Source of the DNA: Blastomussa wellsi
Taxonomy: Eukaryota; Cnidaria; Anthozoa; Scleractinia; Plerogyridae
Length of the DNA stretch: 64,000 nucleotides
NCBI GenBank assembly: GCA_947652115.1
Contig: OX393568.1
Coordinates: 3,148,460 to 3,212,459, forward strand
Direction: 5' to 3'
Shown here: positions 30,876 through 43,867 of the stretch, piece by piece
How the letters are laid out: each line of letters begins with the position of its first letter
Position numbering within the stretch: position 1 is the stretch's first letter
The notes under the pieces: model-generated
Database searches by the model: none
What the model saw: the letters and a program-made list of their open reading frames with translations, nothing else
Told to the model about the DNA's origin: nothing
Position numbers and translations under genes: made by a program

Positions 30876-33545
30876 CATCCGTCTTAAAATATCTTGGCGT
30901 AGTTCCTTTAAGAGAAATTTTCGTCTCCTGCTTTTTATTTCCGCTGTTTTTAGTCTACCAGACAAATCATGCCGTTCAGGTTCTCTCACAACTCTGGAAA
31001 ACAAGCTTCCCTCTTTCCCGGAATTAGACACAACTACGCATGAGCAGACTATTTTTCGTAGCAAAATCACCGTAATGCGCATGAGCACCATTTATTATTC
31101 GTAGGCAGTTTTTGTAGGTCACGTGGTGGGGTCTGGGCCGATGAAAGGGAAGGAAAAATGAATGGAATGATAAAATCCATTCTCTTGCATATCCGTGTTT
31201 TCCATCAACCTCGTCCCCAGGGTTTCTCGGGATTTGGTGCTTAACAAACAGCAGCCTGAGTTGAAGCACCCTCTGCGCAAGCGCTTCCCGCCAAAACTGG
31301 TGTTGTCCTTCACTCACTCGACCCCACTCTCAGGTTGTATTTGTGGGGTTTCTGAAACACTTCCTGTACACTTACAAACTTCAAGGGATCGGGAGTGAAA
31401 AGCGATTGGCTGGCATGGTGTGTTTGCAAGTACAAATAAAAAGTTCAAAGTTAATAAACACGGCTGACCGAGGCATTTAGTTAACAGACTTGCTACATCG
31501 CTATCGGATGGACCATGAGAAAAGTGACGGGGAAGCGGAGGGATGAGGCTTCAGATTTCATAAAATGCTGGATATTGGGAAAACAGTTTACGAAAGTGTA
31601 TGGATTGTATGAAAATGCCCAGCACAGGCCTTAAGGTGGCTGAATACAGTTTCTCTGGGTGGTCAGCGGTATTACCCAACTTGGCGTGGCTTTTAATCAT
31701 AAAAGCAAACATGGTGGCCAACTCGGCAGCAAATATACCTTTAAAAAGCCTTGAAAAATGTGCATTACAGCTTTGCGCATTGCAAAGAGGGGTTAACTAC
31801 GGCCGGCGCATGCGCAGTGTGATCAGAAATTTTGTTGCGTTCGACAGAACGCCTTCCTAATGCTGTCGAAATCGAGATTTTTGGGCGATTCATGTATCAC
31901 ACCAATTTGGCCACCCCGAAAAATTCTTCAGGGGCGAATGACGTCATTTCCGTCGACCATGTGCTTCGTAGCCGTGCTTCGTTTCTAGCGGAGTCGAGTT
32001 TCACGTTCTTGTTTCGCGTCTTGGTAAATTGTTGAGTTCTTGACTGTGCTTTTGCGAATTGTTGTCGAATTCTGGACTGTGCTTCTTCTTTTGTTCGGAG
32101 TGTTCTCAGTTAAGTTGTGTTGTCTACGTTGTTTTCGAGTCCCTTCGAGTGTTTTTCGATTTTGTCTAACTTTTTTCGCAGTTGTATTGATTTATTTGGG
32201 CTATCACTGGCAAAGATGATTGAAGCTACTTATCAGAACATCAGAAGCCTGCCTACTGCTGGTGTGTTTTCTAGGAAACAGATGCTGCAATTCGCCCAAG
32301 CAACCCACTGATCTCATTATAAAACTCGACTGCTTTTCATTGGAGATTCAACTTCTGTCCGCGTAGTGTTGTGACGCTCTACTGTTCAAATCAGCCTTAT
32401 TGTTATCCAAGAAGGACCTTGTAGCGAAGATTGTACAACTCCTTGTGCGAATATATGACAGCAGATTTCGATCGGTGCCGTGACAATGTTTGTAATCGTG
32501 AATTTTATGTTTGCATTTTAGCTTGCATGTGCGTTTGCTGCGTTAAATTGTTTACATTTGTTGGGCGACAAAGAAATGATATTTGTCATACACAGTCTGC
32601 GGTTTTCAAAACACTGACTGCAACTTTGTTATTTGTGAATAGCGGTGTCACGCAATGCAAAAAGCTCCAAATATTGTCTTTGTATGAATAAATCGGAAAA
32701 ATCATGTTCATCAACCACAGTTATGTTAAGAGTTTCATAATGATTTTTAAAATGTTGATTTCAGTATTAAAGAAAGCTTGAATTTCGGGAAACCAAATCG
32801 AAATGAAGCCAAGTGAATCGAAATCGTTGAACGCACTCCTAATCTTTGATTACTACTAGTAAATAAATAAAAAGCTGTCTGTCAGAATCGCGTGAAGTTC
32901 CTGCCATAGAGATAGATGCCACAGCCATTAACATATGGGCAATTTTAAGCCAAAATCTAATGAGTGGATTTTCGGCAAAATGGAATAAACTAGATTTTTA
33001 AGGCCGCATTTCATCTCTTCCGTTGCCATGGAAACGGGCCACTTTAAAAAGCAATTTCAGAAATGGACTTCTGTGGTACTGTATAATATGTATACCAAAC
33101 ATGGGCTCATCAGCTGTTAGCATTTACTTGTGAGATCATCATGAAGTACAGGTACAGGTATTCTGATCTTCCAACACTGAGTATAACTTCAAAAATTCAA
33201 CAGCCCAAAAACATGTTTACATCGATACAAACCAACAAACAGTGGTCAAATTTTGTTAAAATTACTATGCCAGTGTACTGAAGCTTAATATGGAGCGATA
33301 TCACCATGGTATCATCAGGAGCTTTAAATCTCAACTTGAAAAAAAGCCAGGCTGACTTTTTCAAGTTTTTACCTTGTTATTTAGAAAAATTCATGAAAAC
33401 TATTTATGGTCACCCTCTTTCTTAAAAAAAAATTGCTTGATATCGATCTCTTTATGTTCTAGGAGCATTTCCAATATGGGTTAAAGAATTTTGTGGCCAT
33501 TTTACTAAAAAGGCCGAAAAATGTTCGTGTCAGTGCCCCTTTATA
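30876..33545. other. Gene-poor stretch
   Basis: ORFs at 31024-31317, 31600-31860 and 32431-32691 have no recognised motifs or convincing splice sites. CCTCGTCCCCAGGGTTTCTCG at 31207-31227 resembles words common in the foldback family of the astacin introns. Nothing else can be supported. Confidence 0.4.
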
Positions 33546-34604
33546 GACTCTCTGTCGACCGGAATGCATTGCGAGCGTTTGTTTTTGTTTTGATTCTGTC
33601 GCTGAAGAAAATCGTTTGAAAATCGAACATATTTGGGGCATTTGCCAGCCTAAAATAAAACAAAGGTATAAAATGTTTGCTTTTGGTACAAATTTTGCTA
33701 GGATCTATGGATTAGCTGTATTTTAAAATTACGACCTCGCGTCGGGGTCATGGCTCCTGCCGCGTGCTATAGCGTCAAGCAACACTTTGAAGACAACTCC
33801 GTAATACAAATTTGCTTTTTATTTGTGTTCACAATCACATTTACAGAATAAAAAGTACTTGCCATGCTTAAAATACTCTCCAAGCGAAGATTTAGAATAC
33901 GAGCAATGAACATATTGTGCTTTCCGTTGGCGATTTACATACCGCGGTCTGGAATTCCCACAGAGATTTGTCGATAGGCGGTCACGTATGGATACTCGAG
34001 CGTTTTCAGTTTGCTCTTTCTAAACAAAAGGTATCCTTTACCAGAAATCAAACACAGAAGGCAAAGCACCTATCATCGAAATAAATCTCAAGTTATCTCA
34101 ACAATTGAAGAATACAATGGACAAGCAAGGCAAGTCCATGCAATAGCCTGTTCTCAGCTGTTCTGTTGACGAGCAATGAGTCGGAAATCAATGTAACTAC
34201 TTCAGCAAACAGGGACATTCTTTTTCCTTTTCTTGCATCCAAGTGCATCTTCTTTGTTTCTCCACAGATCCTGGACATATTTTCTCAAATACTTCTCTCA
34301 TGAAGCCTCTCGGCCTTCCGCGGGGTTCATCGCAGTCGCCATGGCCAAAATCACATCGCGTCCAGTAGTTGTTTAGCTTCTCGAATATGTGCCAAACGAA
34401 GAATTTACGACCAAATAATGTCCTCAATGTTGAGAACGATAATAAATCTTGCCATTAAAGCAATAACTGTCGAGCAATTCAGATGGATGCCTCGGATTAT
34501 AAAGGATTGAAAAGCGAAATGATCTGCAAGTCAACAAATTGGAGGTTTCGTGGGGTGCGAAACTTCGGGCGAGGCGCGCAAAGCATTCCGGTCGACAGAG
34601 AGTC
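33546..34604. mobile_element. 1.06-kb element with exact 22-bp inverted ends
   Basis: A 22-bp sequence beginning GACTCTCTGTCGACCGGA (33546-33567) recurs as an exact inverse complement at 34583-34604. Similarity weakly continues inwards (TTGCGAGCG and CGCGCAA). Inside is a Cys-rich minus-strand ORF (34197-34427). This is consistent with a small DNA transposon; no transposase was recognised. Confidence 0.55.
34197..34427 (-). CDS. Cys-rich ORF inside a TIR element, unknown
   Basis: The C-terminal 60 residues look protein-like: KLNNYWTRCDFGHGDCDEPR, GRPRGFMREVFEKICPGS, then RRCTWMQEKEKECPCLLK and a stop. Five Cys and many charged residues in regular spacing set it apart from random ORFs nearby. 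The N-terminal start is uncertain (the first codon of the open frame is not a good initiator), so this may be a last exon. I recognise no family. Its place between the 22-bp inverted repeats suggests it belongs to the element. Confidence 0.3.
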   Translation of the reverse strand: MRTLFGRKFFVWHIFEKLNNYWTRCDFGHGDCDEPRGRPRGFMREVFEKICPGSVEKQRRCTWMQEKEKECPCLLK

Positions 34605-34999
34605 GTTAAACTTAAACAGAACAAAACAAAGCTATCATTATTCCAGCGGGCGTATTTCGAAATTGCCGTACCCTTTCCCTTTCTTTACCTAACTTACAAT
34701 AGCGCCAAGACAACTCGAAGGATTACTTTTATGCAAAAATACAAGCAAATTACTAACCGCGACACAGGCTACAGCATAAAGTAGATGGATGATTATGAAA
34801 AATATCTTACTAACGATGTACATGATTCTCTCAAATTCATCTTGGACAATTGACAGTGAACAAGAGAATAAGAGGTGAACGAGCGTCAGTATATTGGACG
34901 TTTGGGAGCATCTTACTGCCATGATAGAAAGGAGAAATAGTAAATGCAACAATAAAATTATCTTTCTCTTTAGGTCAAAATCAAAGTAAATGATCAGAT

Positions 35000-35134
35000 G
35001 TTCGATTGGGTTCGATTGATTTTTTTACTTTTCGGTGAGTTCGATTTCATTCGATTGTCGAACTCAATCGAACGCAATCCACCGATTGAGTTCGATTGAG
35101 TTCGATTGACATTAAGTTCGATTCGGTTCGATTT
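35000..35134. repeat. TTCGATT-rich irregular array
   Basis: About ten copies of TTCGATT or its complement AATCGAA occur in 135 bp, many extended to GAGTTCGATTGA. Part forms an inverted repeat (CATTCGATTGTCGAAC and CAATCGAACG). Confidence 0.8.
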
Positions 35135-35740
35135 ACTACGCCGGGCTTTACTGTAGCAAGCAGAAAATGATATTCATTTCCCAACTAAATTCCCAGACTT
35201 TAATATATGTACGGAGAGGCTATTTTCGTGCAGTACCTTAGCGTTACAAAACGCTAGTCATAAGAAATATTTGAAAAATATTTTAACACTCCTTTTAAGT
35301 CGTAATCTTTCGCAGCAGATGTTTGTTTGAAACAACGAAAACTTATCTCAACCAGTGATTTCGTCGCCTGATGACGAATAACCCTGGCTACCGAAGCAGG
35401 CAATGATAATCTTATCAACTCTTGCCATCACAGAATATATTTAGAATCACTTTCGTTTGCAAAATGCTATCAACAGCTTTTCGAGACAATACACAGAGGT
35501 GAGACGATAGCCAAGCGATTGTGCATTTTTTATGCCTTGAAGTATAAATTCCCTTGTCAAAGCAGGTCAAAGAAAATTATTTTTTGTATATGGTGATGGC
35601 AGTCATCAGGGCTAACAGATTTTTTGACAAAACGGTTTTGAATGCCAATGGCAGTAAAACACTTCCTTGCCAAAGGAGTTGAATATTGTCGAATATTTTG
35701 GCTGCACTGTTCTTCGTCAGATAATCAATAAGCATGATAA

Positions 35741-36184
35741 ATGATCTCCAGAGTGGAAACATTTCTTCTACCTTTTGACACCACAGCTGCCAAATTGACA
35801 AACATCCTGAACATTAATTGTGTCACAAGGCAGCCTAAAAGAAAAGATCAACACATGTTCTTAAGGAAGCCCAAAAAAATCTTGCCAAACCCTATTGCGG
35901 CATTTAAATTGCAATTACAAATAATTAGCGTTCGCTTAGAACTTCATATTTACCCTACAAGACATCATGAGAGTCGTCTCGTGTTGGCCCATGAAATAAC
36001 TTTTGATATCAAGATTCTTGGTGAGATAATGGACGACCTAAAAGGTCATAAGTCTAAGATAACATTCAGCATTCTCGTCGTTACTTTGTCAAGATGGTGT
36101 GGTACAAATAGGCTTCACATACGTATAGTAGAGTTGCTAAGCATATTATGTACTGGTTTAGAAGAGATTTCAAATTCCAGCTGA
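35741..36184 (+). CDS. 147-codon ORF, unknown, possibly chance or a decayed element
   Basis: This is the longest unexplained single ORF in the gene-poor interval. It begins MISRVETFLLPFDTTAAKL and includes LVLAHEITFDIKILGEIMDD. There is no recognised domain, no signal peptide and no clear splice context. A shorter minus-strand frame (35577-35801) also looks partly protein-like (FDYLTKNSAAKIFDNIQ-type), so the true coding strand, if any, is unclear. Confidence 0.2.
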   Translation: MISRVETFLLPFDTTAAKLTNILNINCVTRQPKRKDQHMFLRKPKKILPNPIAAFKLQLQIISVRLELHIYPTRHHESRLVLAHEITFDIKILGEIMDDLKGHKSKITFSILVVTLSRWCGTNRLHIRIVELLSILCTGLEEISNSS

Positions 36185-39100
36185 GAGTGGTTTTATCTGA
36201 TTCCTTGTTTCCCGTAATAGATATTTAAAAGATATTTGAAGCATCGTAAAGGGATCACAAAAAATACGCAACAAACACCAGACTGTTTCAACTTTTTTAC
36301 AGAATCACAGTTAGCACTCAGTTATATTTGCTAAATTCAATGTGAAATTCAGTTGTGATACTTTAATACATTCTTTTCAAACTACGTGTATATCTAATTT
36401 TGCCGTGTCTCGACTTTGTTTTGTTTTTTAGTAATCTTCTTACAGATTTTCTGTTTCTTAAAAGTAAATACCTCCCTGGGAATGCCAAAGGACGCATTTT
36501 TCAATGTTTCATTTGGACTTCGACAGAAAAGACACCACATTCCTAAATAAGTATTACTTTGGTTACATCTTGTATGTTTGAAATGTTACTATTTTGCGGT
36601 TTGTCTCAATAACTTTCTTTATGAAACTACATGCAGGCAATGTTTTTACAGCCGACTCTTAGCAAGCTGATTAAAAACGTTTTAACTAAATTTAAGGGGG
36701 CACTCGAGTGAACTAACATGTTTTCATCTTTCCCGTGTTACTGATCTTTCAAGTTATTGAGTTTCGCCAATATACTTGCCTTAAAACTGCCGTTTTACGT
36801 TTGTGTCCGTTTTCAACTTGTCAAATGGGCTTTAACGTTGGCCATTTTGTGACGTTATCACAGCAAAAATTTATCCACAATGAATCTTCCTGAACTCAAA
36901 ATTTTCCTGCGCTTCGACATTTTCAGTCCTGCTAAAAACATTAAATGTATTTATGTACTGTCGAAGACTGTTCACGTTCCGTCTTCTATTGGTCGCACTC
37001 AAACGGGGTCGTCAGAACTCTAACCATCACTGTTTGAGCAGCACTACGTTTAAAGGTCTATAAATGAAAGTCACCGTCCCGAAAATTTGGAATATTGAAT
37101 TTTATGGGTACGTTTCCGAACAAATCTGAAACTTCCCGAAATTTTAACTACACTTCTTCATGTTTGCACGAACATTTTCCGACTCTCCCAATTCCCAACA
37201 AAATCTTCAGATTCCCGGGAGAATTAAAAATCATTGTTTTTCTCCCGAAAGAGGCCTTCTTAAAGTTCACACATACAGTTACCGAAGCCGTAAGCTTCCA
37301 TGCCTGGTTTTCTTCAAGCTTCATAAAATACCTTTTCAGTGTTAAAGAAGGATTTCGGGATTCTGAAATCTTATGTTTGAGTAGATGATACTGCTTTGCT
37401 GCAAGTCGACGAAGATTTAAGACCTGCAAAATTAACTCAATTTAATAGCAAAACATCCAAAACATTCCAACTATAAAGTGGGTATGTTACTTGCTTCCAC
37501 TTACAAGGACGAAGATGACGACAACAAACCGCAAGAAACGACAATATTGTACAACTGATTCAATACTTTGTCATGTGTTGAACCCAACTGGGTGGCTTGT
37601 ACTCATTATATAACGTTGTTGCAGTGTTCCAGGGACCGTAATTTTACTGAAATCACACAGTGTGAGACGCCACGTATCAGCCATCCATTTAGATGACAAG
37701 CATTAAAAAGAAAACTTTGTACATTGTTTAGTTAAATTGATCAGCAAAACGCCGAAATATATAAGTTAAAAGTTGAAAACCAAATAGCAATGTCAAAGCA
37801 GATGATCGTGACAACAAAATCATAAAACCGAAACTGAAAAGAAATGTTTAAACCACTGATTCAAAGCTATTTAACGCTGCTACAGTTGATAATGTTTGTC
37901 AATGGAGCTTATGGGGGCTTTGTATGAGCAAGACGAATTGTTTGCCGACCGCCACTCAGCTAAGTGGGCATCGCATTGCCGTGAGAGAAGCCCAAGCAAC
38001 TATGACAAGCACGACAAGCAGATCAGGCAAATCCTTAGCTTTAGTTACATTGTTACTACTGAACTGTTACAAGAGTCATTAAACAACATGAAGAAGGAAT
38101 TAGTACTGTTTAGGGAACAGTTCTGTTCAGAGCTGGGACTGTTCAAAGCAACCATGTGTCCGTGACAATCATCAAACGTTCATGCATGATTCACAGATCA
38201 TCTGAAAGGAATAAGATCTTGACTTTGAAAACTGATGGCAAAACATTTTTGAGAGTCAGTGTACTCTCTATTGCAGTTAAGGGTTGTGATAGGATTCTCT
38301 TCGCGTGAATATGCTGGCAACGAACGTGTTCTGAATCCTAAATGAACAGCGAGGAAGAATGTGATCGACACCGAAGTGGCACCGAAGTGGCCATGATCCG
38401 GCCATTTGGTCAAGAAGGGAACTTTACCAAGCAGACAAAGGAAGACCTTGTGATTCCTTCAGCTGAGTTAAATTGCTAACCTAGTGGTAAGAGGGGTATA
38501 AAATAACCTGCCGTTTTGCGTTTGTTGTGAGTAAGCAATTCGTGCAGGAGTTGCATCATCTTGGACCGACGGCGCATGGGCCGTTCACGAAGAAGCAGCA
38601 TCAAGAGAAAGACCATCACGACGCCTTGTGAGTCAAGAGAAATGCAAAAACAACTCACCCTTCAGTGGCAGTGCTTAAATTAAATCTCTGCAGTGCAAAA
38701 ACCTTTCTGGCAAGAACGCAACTCCATTTGATTTGTTATAAGTATCAGGAACCGAATGCAGCGGACAAGCTCAATAGCTTGAAGCCTAATATTTTATTTT
38801 AAAAATTCACTGTCTGAGTGTCAACCAGTTTAGGCTTTCTTTATCGACCGTGCTGACTGGAAGTATCAGTTCCTTTAATATGTATAGCATTGTTAGTTAA
38901 AGAACGTGTGTCCCTTCATTATGTGCCATTGTAAACATAAAGGCACAATATAAAGGCCAACGGCGTTAATTGTGCCCACGCATTTCCCGACTGAATTGAA
39001 GCCCCGGTGATTCCAAGTAAAGGTGACATTTCAAAAGGAATGTGCTCATTATTCTCCGTTCTCGAGTGTTTGTGGTTATGCTTGCCATTCAAGTTATTTT

Positions 39101-42100
39101 GTTATACTTAATTTCCGAACTAAATCATGTAAACAATTTTGAGCCACATGTAAACTGTCTTTTTACTACAAGTGTTATATTACTTTGTCATGTTTGCAGT
39201 TTTTACCCACTGAAAAAATATTTTGCGTGGTCGTTGTTATATTCGTTTTGAGGATGAAAAAAGCTTGCGTTTCTAAATAAATTCGGGAGCATCCTTTAAT
39301 AATAATAAATAGTCGCCAACTGGTACTAGTTTTTCCATTACGTTTTTGGCAAAAGCACCGCACCACAGTTTCAATCTCCAATTTACAAACACCCATTCAT
39401 TTTAAATAAGTAAAAAGTTATGGTGTTCTTCTCTTAAATTCTTATTCAGTCATGCCAGTATCGTTACAGTGATGTTTTTGATTGAAGTGTATATGGCATA
39501 CATACATACATACATACATAAACTTTATTTGAGTGTCAGGGTATTTAGCTAAAAGCTAATTGTGGACACTATAAATTAATAAAATGGATATAATATAAGA
39601 TTAAATAAAGTATATATAAAAATATTAAAAATATATTCTTAAGATATCATTAATGTATAAAATTGCTGCAGACAAACAGTAGAATTAAATAAAGTATATA
39701 TAGAGATATTAAAAATATATTCTTAACGAGCAGTCAAGCGACACAAGGTAATTCCGTATGTAAAACGCTCCACACATTTCCTACTCGTTGATAAAGTTTG
39801 CTCTTTGTAATTCCCATAAAGTGTACTGAAACAAAAGACTGAAATCCAAGACGTTTATCAAATGTTTGTACATTAAAGTATGTTTTGAAATTCCCATCAT
39901 CTGGTTAAAATTGGAAACGCCACAAGATTCAGTGTCATGTGTTCTTGAAGTCATTGTATCTTGTTCAGTTCCTGTGGTTGTCTCGCACCTTTCAGCTTTA
40001 TTTGGGCTTGTTAAGTTGTGGTTAGTGTACATCACGCATATTTACTTTTGCCATCCACCAAAATTTGCCGTTAGCTCTATTGAAAAGAGAGTGAAATTAA
40101 CTTCTGTAGTCTCAGTAATAACTTACCGGTGTGGCATAAGATGTTGGATTGAACAATTGACAATTTAAAACACAGATACTAATTGAAATTTTATCCAAAG
40201 CAACATCACTCTTGGAAATCTACAAAATGTTTGTTTTATTTTTTTGAGGTTAGACTGGCTGTGGCTTTTATATTATAGTTGTCTGGCTCACTTTCAGCTA
40301 CGTTTGCCATTTTCAAGGTCAAGAACAACACTGTTGATTTAGCAATGATATCAAAATTTCACTAACTTTTTTACTGTTTTTCGACATGCACAGAGTTTGA
40401 TCTGGGACTTAAAAAATATTCAAACGATGGAAATGATATTAAATATAAAAAAACCAACGACATAAATTTAGACTTGGTGTGTTCATTATATATTAATTAG
40501 TCTACTAAATTTGGAAGGCTACGACAAGTATACGTACTGCACAGACAAAATATAAGCCCTTTTGTCTTAGATTTTGCACGCAAAGGTTACGGGTTCAAAT
40601 AAGTCCGAACGTTGTGATAGATTTCGGCGAAGCTACAACTTCAGTTCGGTATAAATGGTGTTGGTGGTTAGGTCCCTTCATAAAATGAATTAGTTTCGTG
40701 TAAGAAGCCGTTTGTGGCTTGCCTCCATATGAAAGGAAATTGTTCTAAATAAAACGTTGTTTACAGTTGTTTATCAAACTAATTAGAGTATTCTTTATAA
40801 ACCCACAACGTCCCACCCCCAGTTCAAGATTCATAACTCGGCTCCGCCCTCTTATCAAGGCTTTATAGCGTTTAGATCGAAAGCTGAGCTGAGAAATTAT
40901 GGGAGCTTTCTCACGAGAAATACGCTGTATTACAATGAGGTTCTTCGACATCGAAGAATGGCATCCTGGACCCCATTGTGTATAGCACTTCCGAGCGCAG
41001 GAGGTTTTGTCATTGCCTAATGTGATTCTTATCTGTTTATTTATAGGGCCAAAACTTCTCAAACATGTGCGGCAAATATTACTTCAGTATTTCACCAAAG
41101 TTGACAAAAACAAAGTTTACAAACAGTATGCAGAGTCTGTTCTTTAATAGTTCACTCATCGTTTCCGACGAGCTGAGACCATTTTTGGGCTTATGTTCGG
41201 TGTAAGACGCATGAGTTATTGACATGTTAACCGAAAAGGCATGTAATGCCAGTGGTGTGTAAAACGCTTGGTGAATGTGCTCCTGAGCTAAAGATTGTTC
41301 ATAAATAAAATCTCGTAATAATAAGTCCAGGTTTTGTTTTTACCTTGTTTGCTTATTATCAAATTTGCTTTAAATGGATATCCCGAGACGTAAATGTCAC
41401 GATAAATGCAATTTTGGGGAGTGCCACTGCACGTCTACACTTTTCTTTGGCCCAAATTGTCTCAAAGTTGAAAAGCATTTCACTTCTCTTTGTTGCTAAT
41501 AAATGGTGTATACATCAAACTTTTAGCTTTCATACACCTTTAACCTGTCCAAAGAGATTCTTAAACTGCCTTAACTATTTATTCCACCTTCATTCCACAC
41601 AGGAAGGAGTCGAGTTATCTGGGTTTACACGAATTAGGTGCATGGAGACATGACTAAAACGAAGCTTTGTTTGCTGAGAACAATTCCTTGAGCTCGACTT
41701 ATAATTTAAAGTATTCAAATGCGGTTATTGACAAATTACGGCAGCTAATGTATTACAAAACAAAACGATGGGCAAAATAATGGCGGAATAGTTACAGTAG
41801 TTCTGACGTACCAAACTTCGTAGTTGATCACTCCCATTTCCATGGATGATGTAGTTGTACACGTATTCAAAACACTCACATATCCGCTTATGTTTTCTTC
41901 TCTGTTAGTAAGGATCTTTCCCACGAAGACCAAAGGTATTCAGACGCGGTTTCAAGGTCTGTAGAGAGGTGTCTCTTGAATAAACACGAGATAAAACAAC
42001 GGAAAAAGTCCGACGTGCCTGGTGATCAACATGACAGGTCGACAAACTGTTCGCCTTCTGGACCCTGTCAGAGTACTTTAACACTAAACAAAAAGTTCCC

Positions 42101-42765
42101 TGTTTATCATCAATGCAATATGAAATCAGACAATACTCTGCTACGGCAATTTGAATATCATATGCGTTTATTTCACTGTCTACTATGATTTTATTTACAA
42201 TTAACTCAACTGATACACGCTAGATGGAAATCATTTTTTATAAGACTCTCCCGCAATAATCATGGCCGCACAATATTTATAAAAGTACAATCTCTCTTTA
42301 AATTCCGCATTCCGCATTCTATTACAAATGGGGGGAAAGTGTCCGATGATGAGACTAGAGAACGAGTTGGCGTAAAAAATTTAATTATACGACGATTCTC
42401 GTTGATTAGAGTTGCCAAAATTACTTGCAAAGGTATATCTTGCAGGAGTTTATTAACCAAAAATCCACCCTCATAAACTGCTACTTCTTCAACTATCCGG
42501 CTCTGAATGTAAGAGTTCCGTTCAAAAAAAAAAAGGATCCTCGAACAATTCTCGACCCGTTTTTTGATTAGAAGACAATATTAAAGTTCAAATCGTCCGA
42601 TACCAGAGCCCTCTCGTTGTGCTAAAGCCATTGTTCCATGACACAATAGCGAGGGAAACAGCACTTTAGTATCACTGCAGCGCCTCGTTCACCGCAATCA
42701 CCATGTTGTATAAATGGTCTTTGCAACTGAATTTTAACAGGTGGGTAGACACAATTTTTGGACAT
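36185..42765. other. Gene-poor stretch between TIR elements and HAND gene A
   Basis: No supported exon. ORFs at 37095-37388, 37896-38165 (ending LNNMKKELVLFREQFCSEL), 39866-40168 and 41345-41653 lack family motifs. A CATA microsatellite and an adjacent AAACTTTATTT tail (39497-39530) look like the 3' end of a minus-strand retroelement. A 43-bp direct repeat occurs at 39601-39643 and 39684-39726. Confidence 0.4.
39497..39726 (-). repeat. CATA microsatellite, retroelement-like tail and local direct repeat
   Basis: Six CATA units are followed by AAACTTTATTTGAGTGTCAG, the form expected for the reverse strand of a LINE or SINE 3' end with a TATG-type tail. AT-rich direct repeats (ATTAAATAAAGTATATATA, AATATATTCTTAA) follow at 83-bp spacing. 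Confidence 0.45.
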
Positions 42766-42771
42766 TTTATT
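42766..42771 (-). terminator. Polyadenylation signal of HAND gene A
   Basis: AATAAA on the minus strand, 41 bp after the TAA at 42812. Confidence 0.6.
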
Positions 42772-42811
42772 AAGATTTTGTTCAGGAAGGAAGGCCAGAT
42801 GTAGTTTATCA

Positions 42812-43867
42812 TTAAGCTACTGATTGCTGCTTGAGACTCCCCATCAACTCCAAAGCCCAGACTTGCTGAGGCCATCCTGTTCTTGAGCTACGTCGCAGCG
42901 GGGTAGAATATCTCTGTTTTTCATCAACGCTAGCACTCTGTTTCATAAAAACGAGTAAGCAAATTAAGAAAAGAAGATTTAATCTGAGTTGACAACAAAA
43001 CCAAAAAGTAACTATCATTGTTTCAGTATTTTAGTCTGCGTGCTCTCCAACACAGTTGAAATAGCGGAGCGTGCGAGTTGTGGTCGACTTGATGAGCAAA
43101 AAACAACCAAACAATCTGTTCAGAATTAACTGTACAATTTAACAAAGAAGAGAGATGGAACCCCATCGGGAACCATAAAGGTATTGTGATACGACACAAT
43201 CGTGGTATTTCTAAAACTTTCTGAGATTTGATGCCATAATTTATAGTTTTCGTGAGCCCATCGCGATGGACGGAATTTCGATGCAGTTCGCACCATCTTC
43301 AGTTGCGTTAACATTAACTTTAGCCAGTTGTTAAAGTACTTAGGGCTGCTAGGAAATATAAAGCAATTAAGAAATAATGACCTTAGCAGGAAATTCCACT
43401 CGAAAGTTGTATTTTAGTATTTCGATGTCCCAGTAAATCCCCGAAATATCAAGATGTGTTACGTTATTTATAATTACCTTTGGCGAATCCACTTGATCAC
43501 TGCCACTGCTATTGGTATCATCAGTATCGTTGTTGTCTGTTTTGCAGCAGGATTCCTCAGTAGGCGTAGCAATTTCCTGGCCGTGGGTTTCGTCTACGAG
43601 TTGATTTTCTAAATGATGAATATAACTCATAGCGAGTTTCAGTGTTTTGATCTTAGATAACTTTGTGTCAGATGGCACATTGGGAATGTGCTTTCTCAAA
43701 TCGTCAAACGCAGCATTAATGTTCTGAGTTCGCCTCCGTTCCTTCCTGCTGCTCGCTGTTTTAGGTTTTGTCTTTCGTCTGCGACAGCCTCCACCAACTT
43801 CTGTCCTGCTTGCGGGAGAACTACTCTCTTCCTCGAGATCTGTCCTCTGAACGCTGTGATCTTCCAT
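42812..43867 (-). CDS. HAND-type bHLH transcription factor, gene A
   Basis: Two minus-strand exons, 43478-43867 and 42812-42937, are joined in phase 0 (donor AAAG|GTAATT, acceptor TATGAAACAG|AG) and give 171 aa. The ATG at 43867 has a good context (AACATGG). The basic region and HLH span about 41-92: [50 protein letters not shown]. The second exon ends in [12 protein letters not shown] (150-161), the C-terminal signature that separates HAND from Twist, Tal and other class-A bHLH proteins. E-box binding as a heterodimer with an E protein is expected. If the intron is retained, the frame stays open to 43367 and replaces the HAND tail with a 36-aa end (starting [12 protein letters not shown]). 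Confidence 0.9.

Noticed and set aside
39497..39520. CRISPR-like short repeat
   Set aside because: It is a simple CATA microsatellite without spacers, and the genome is animal.
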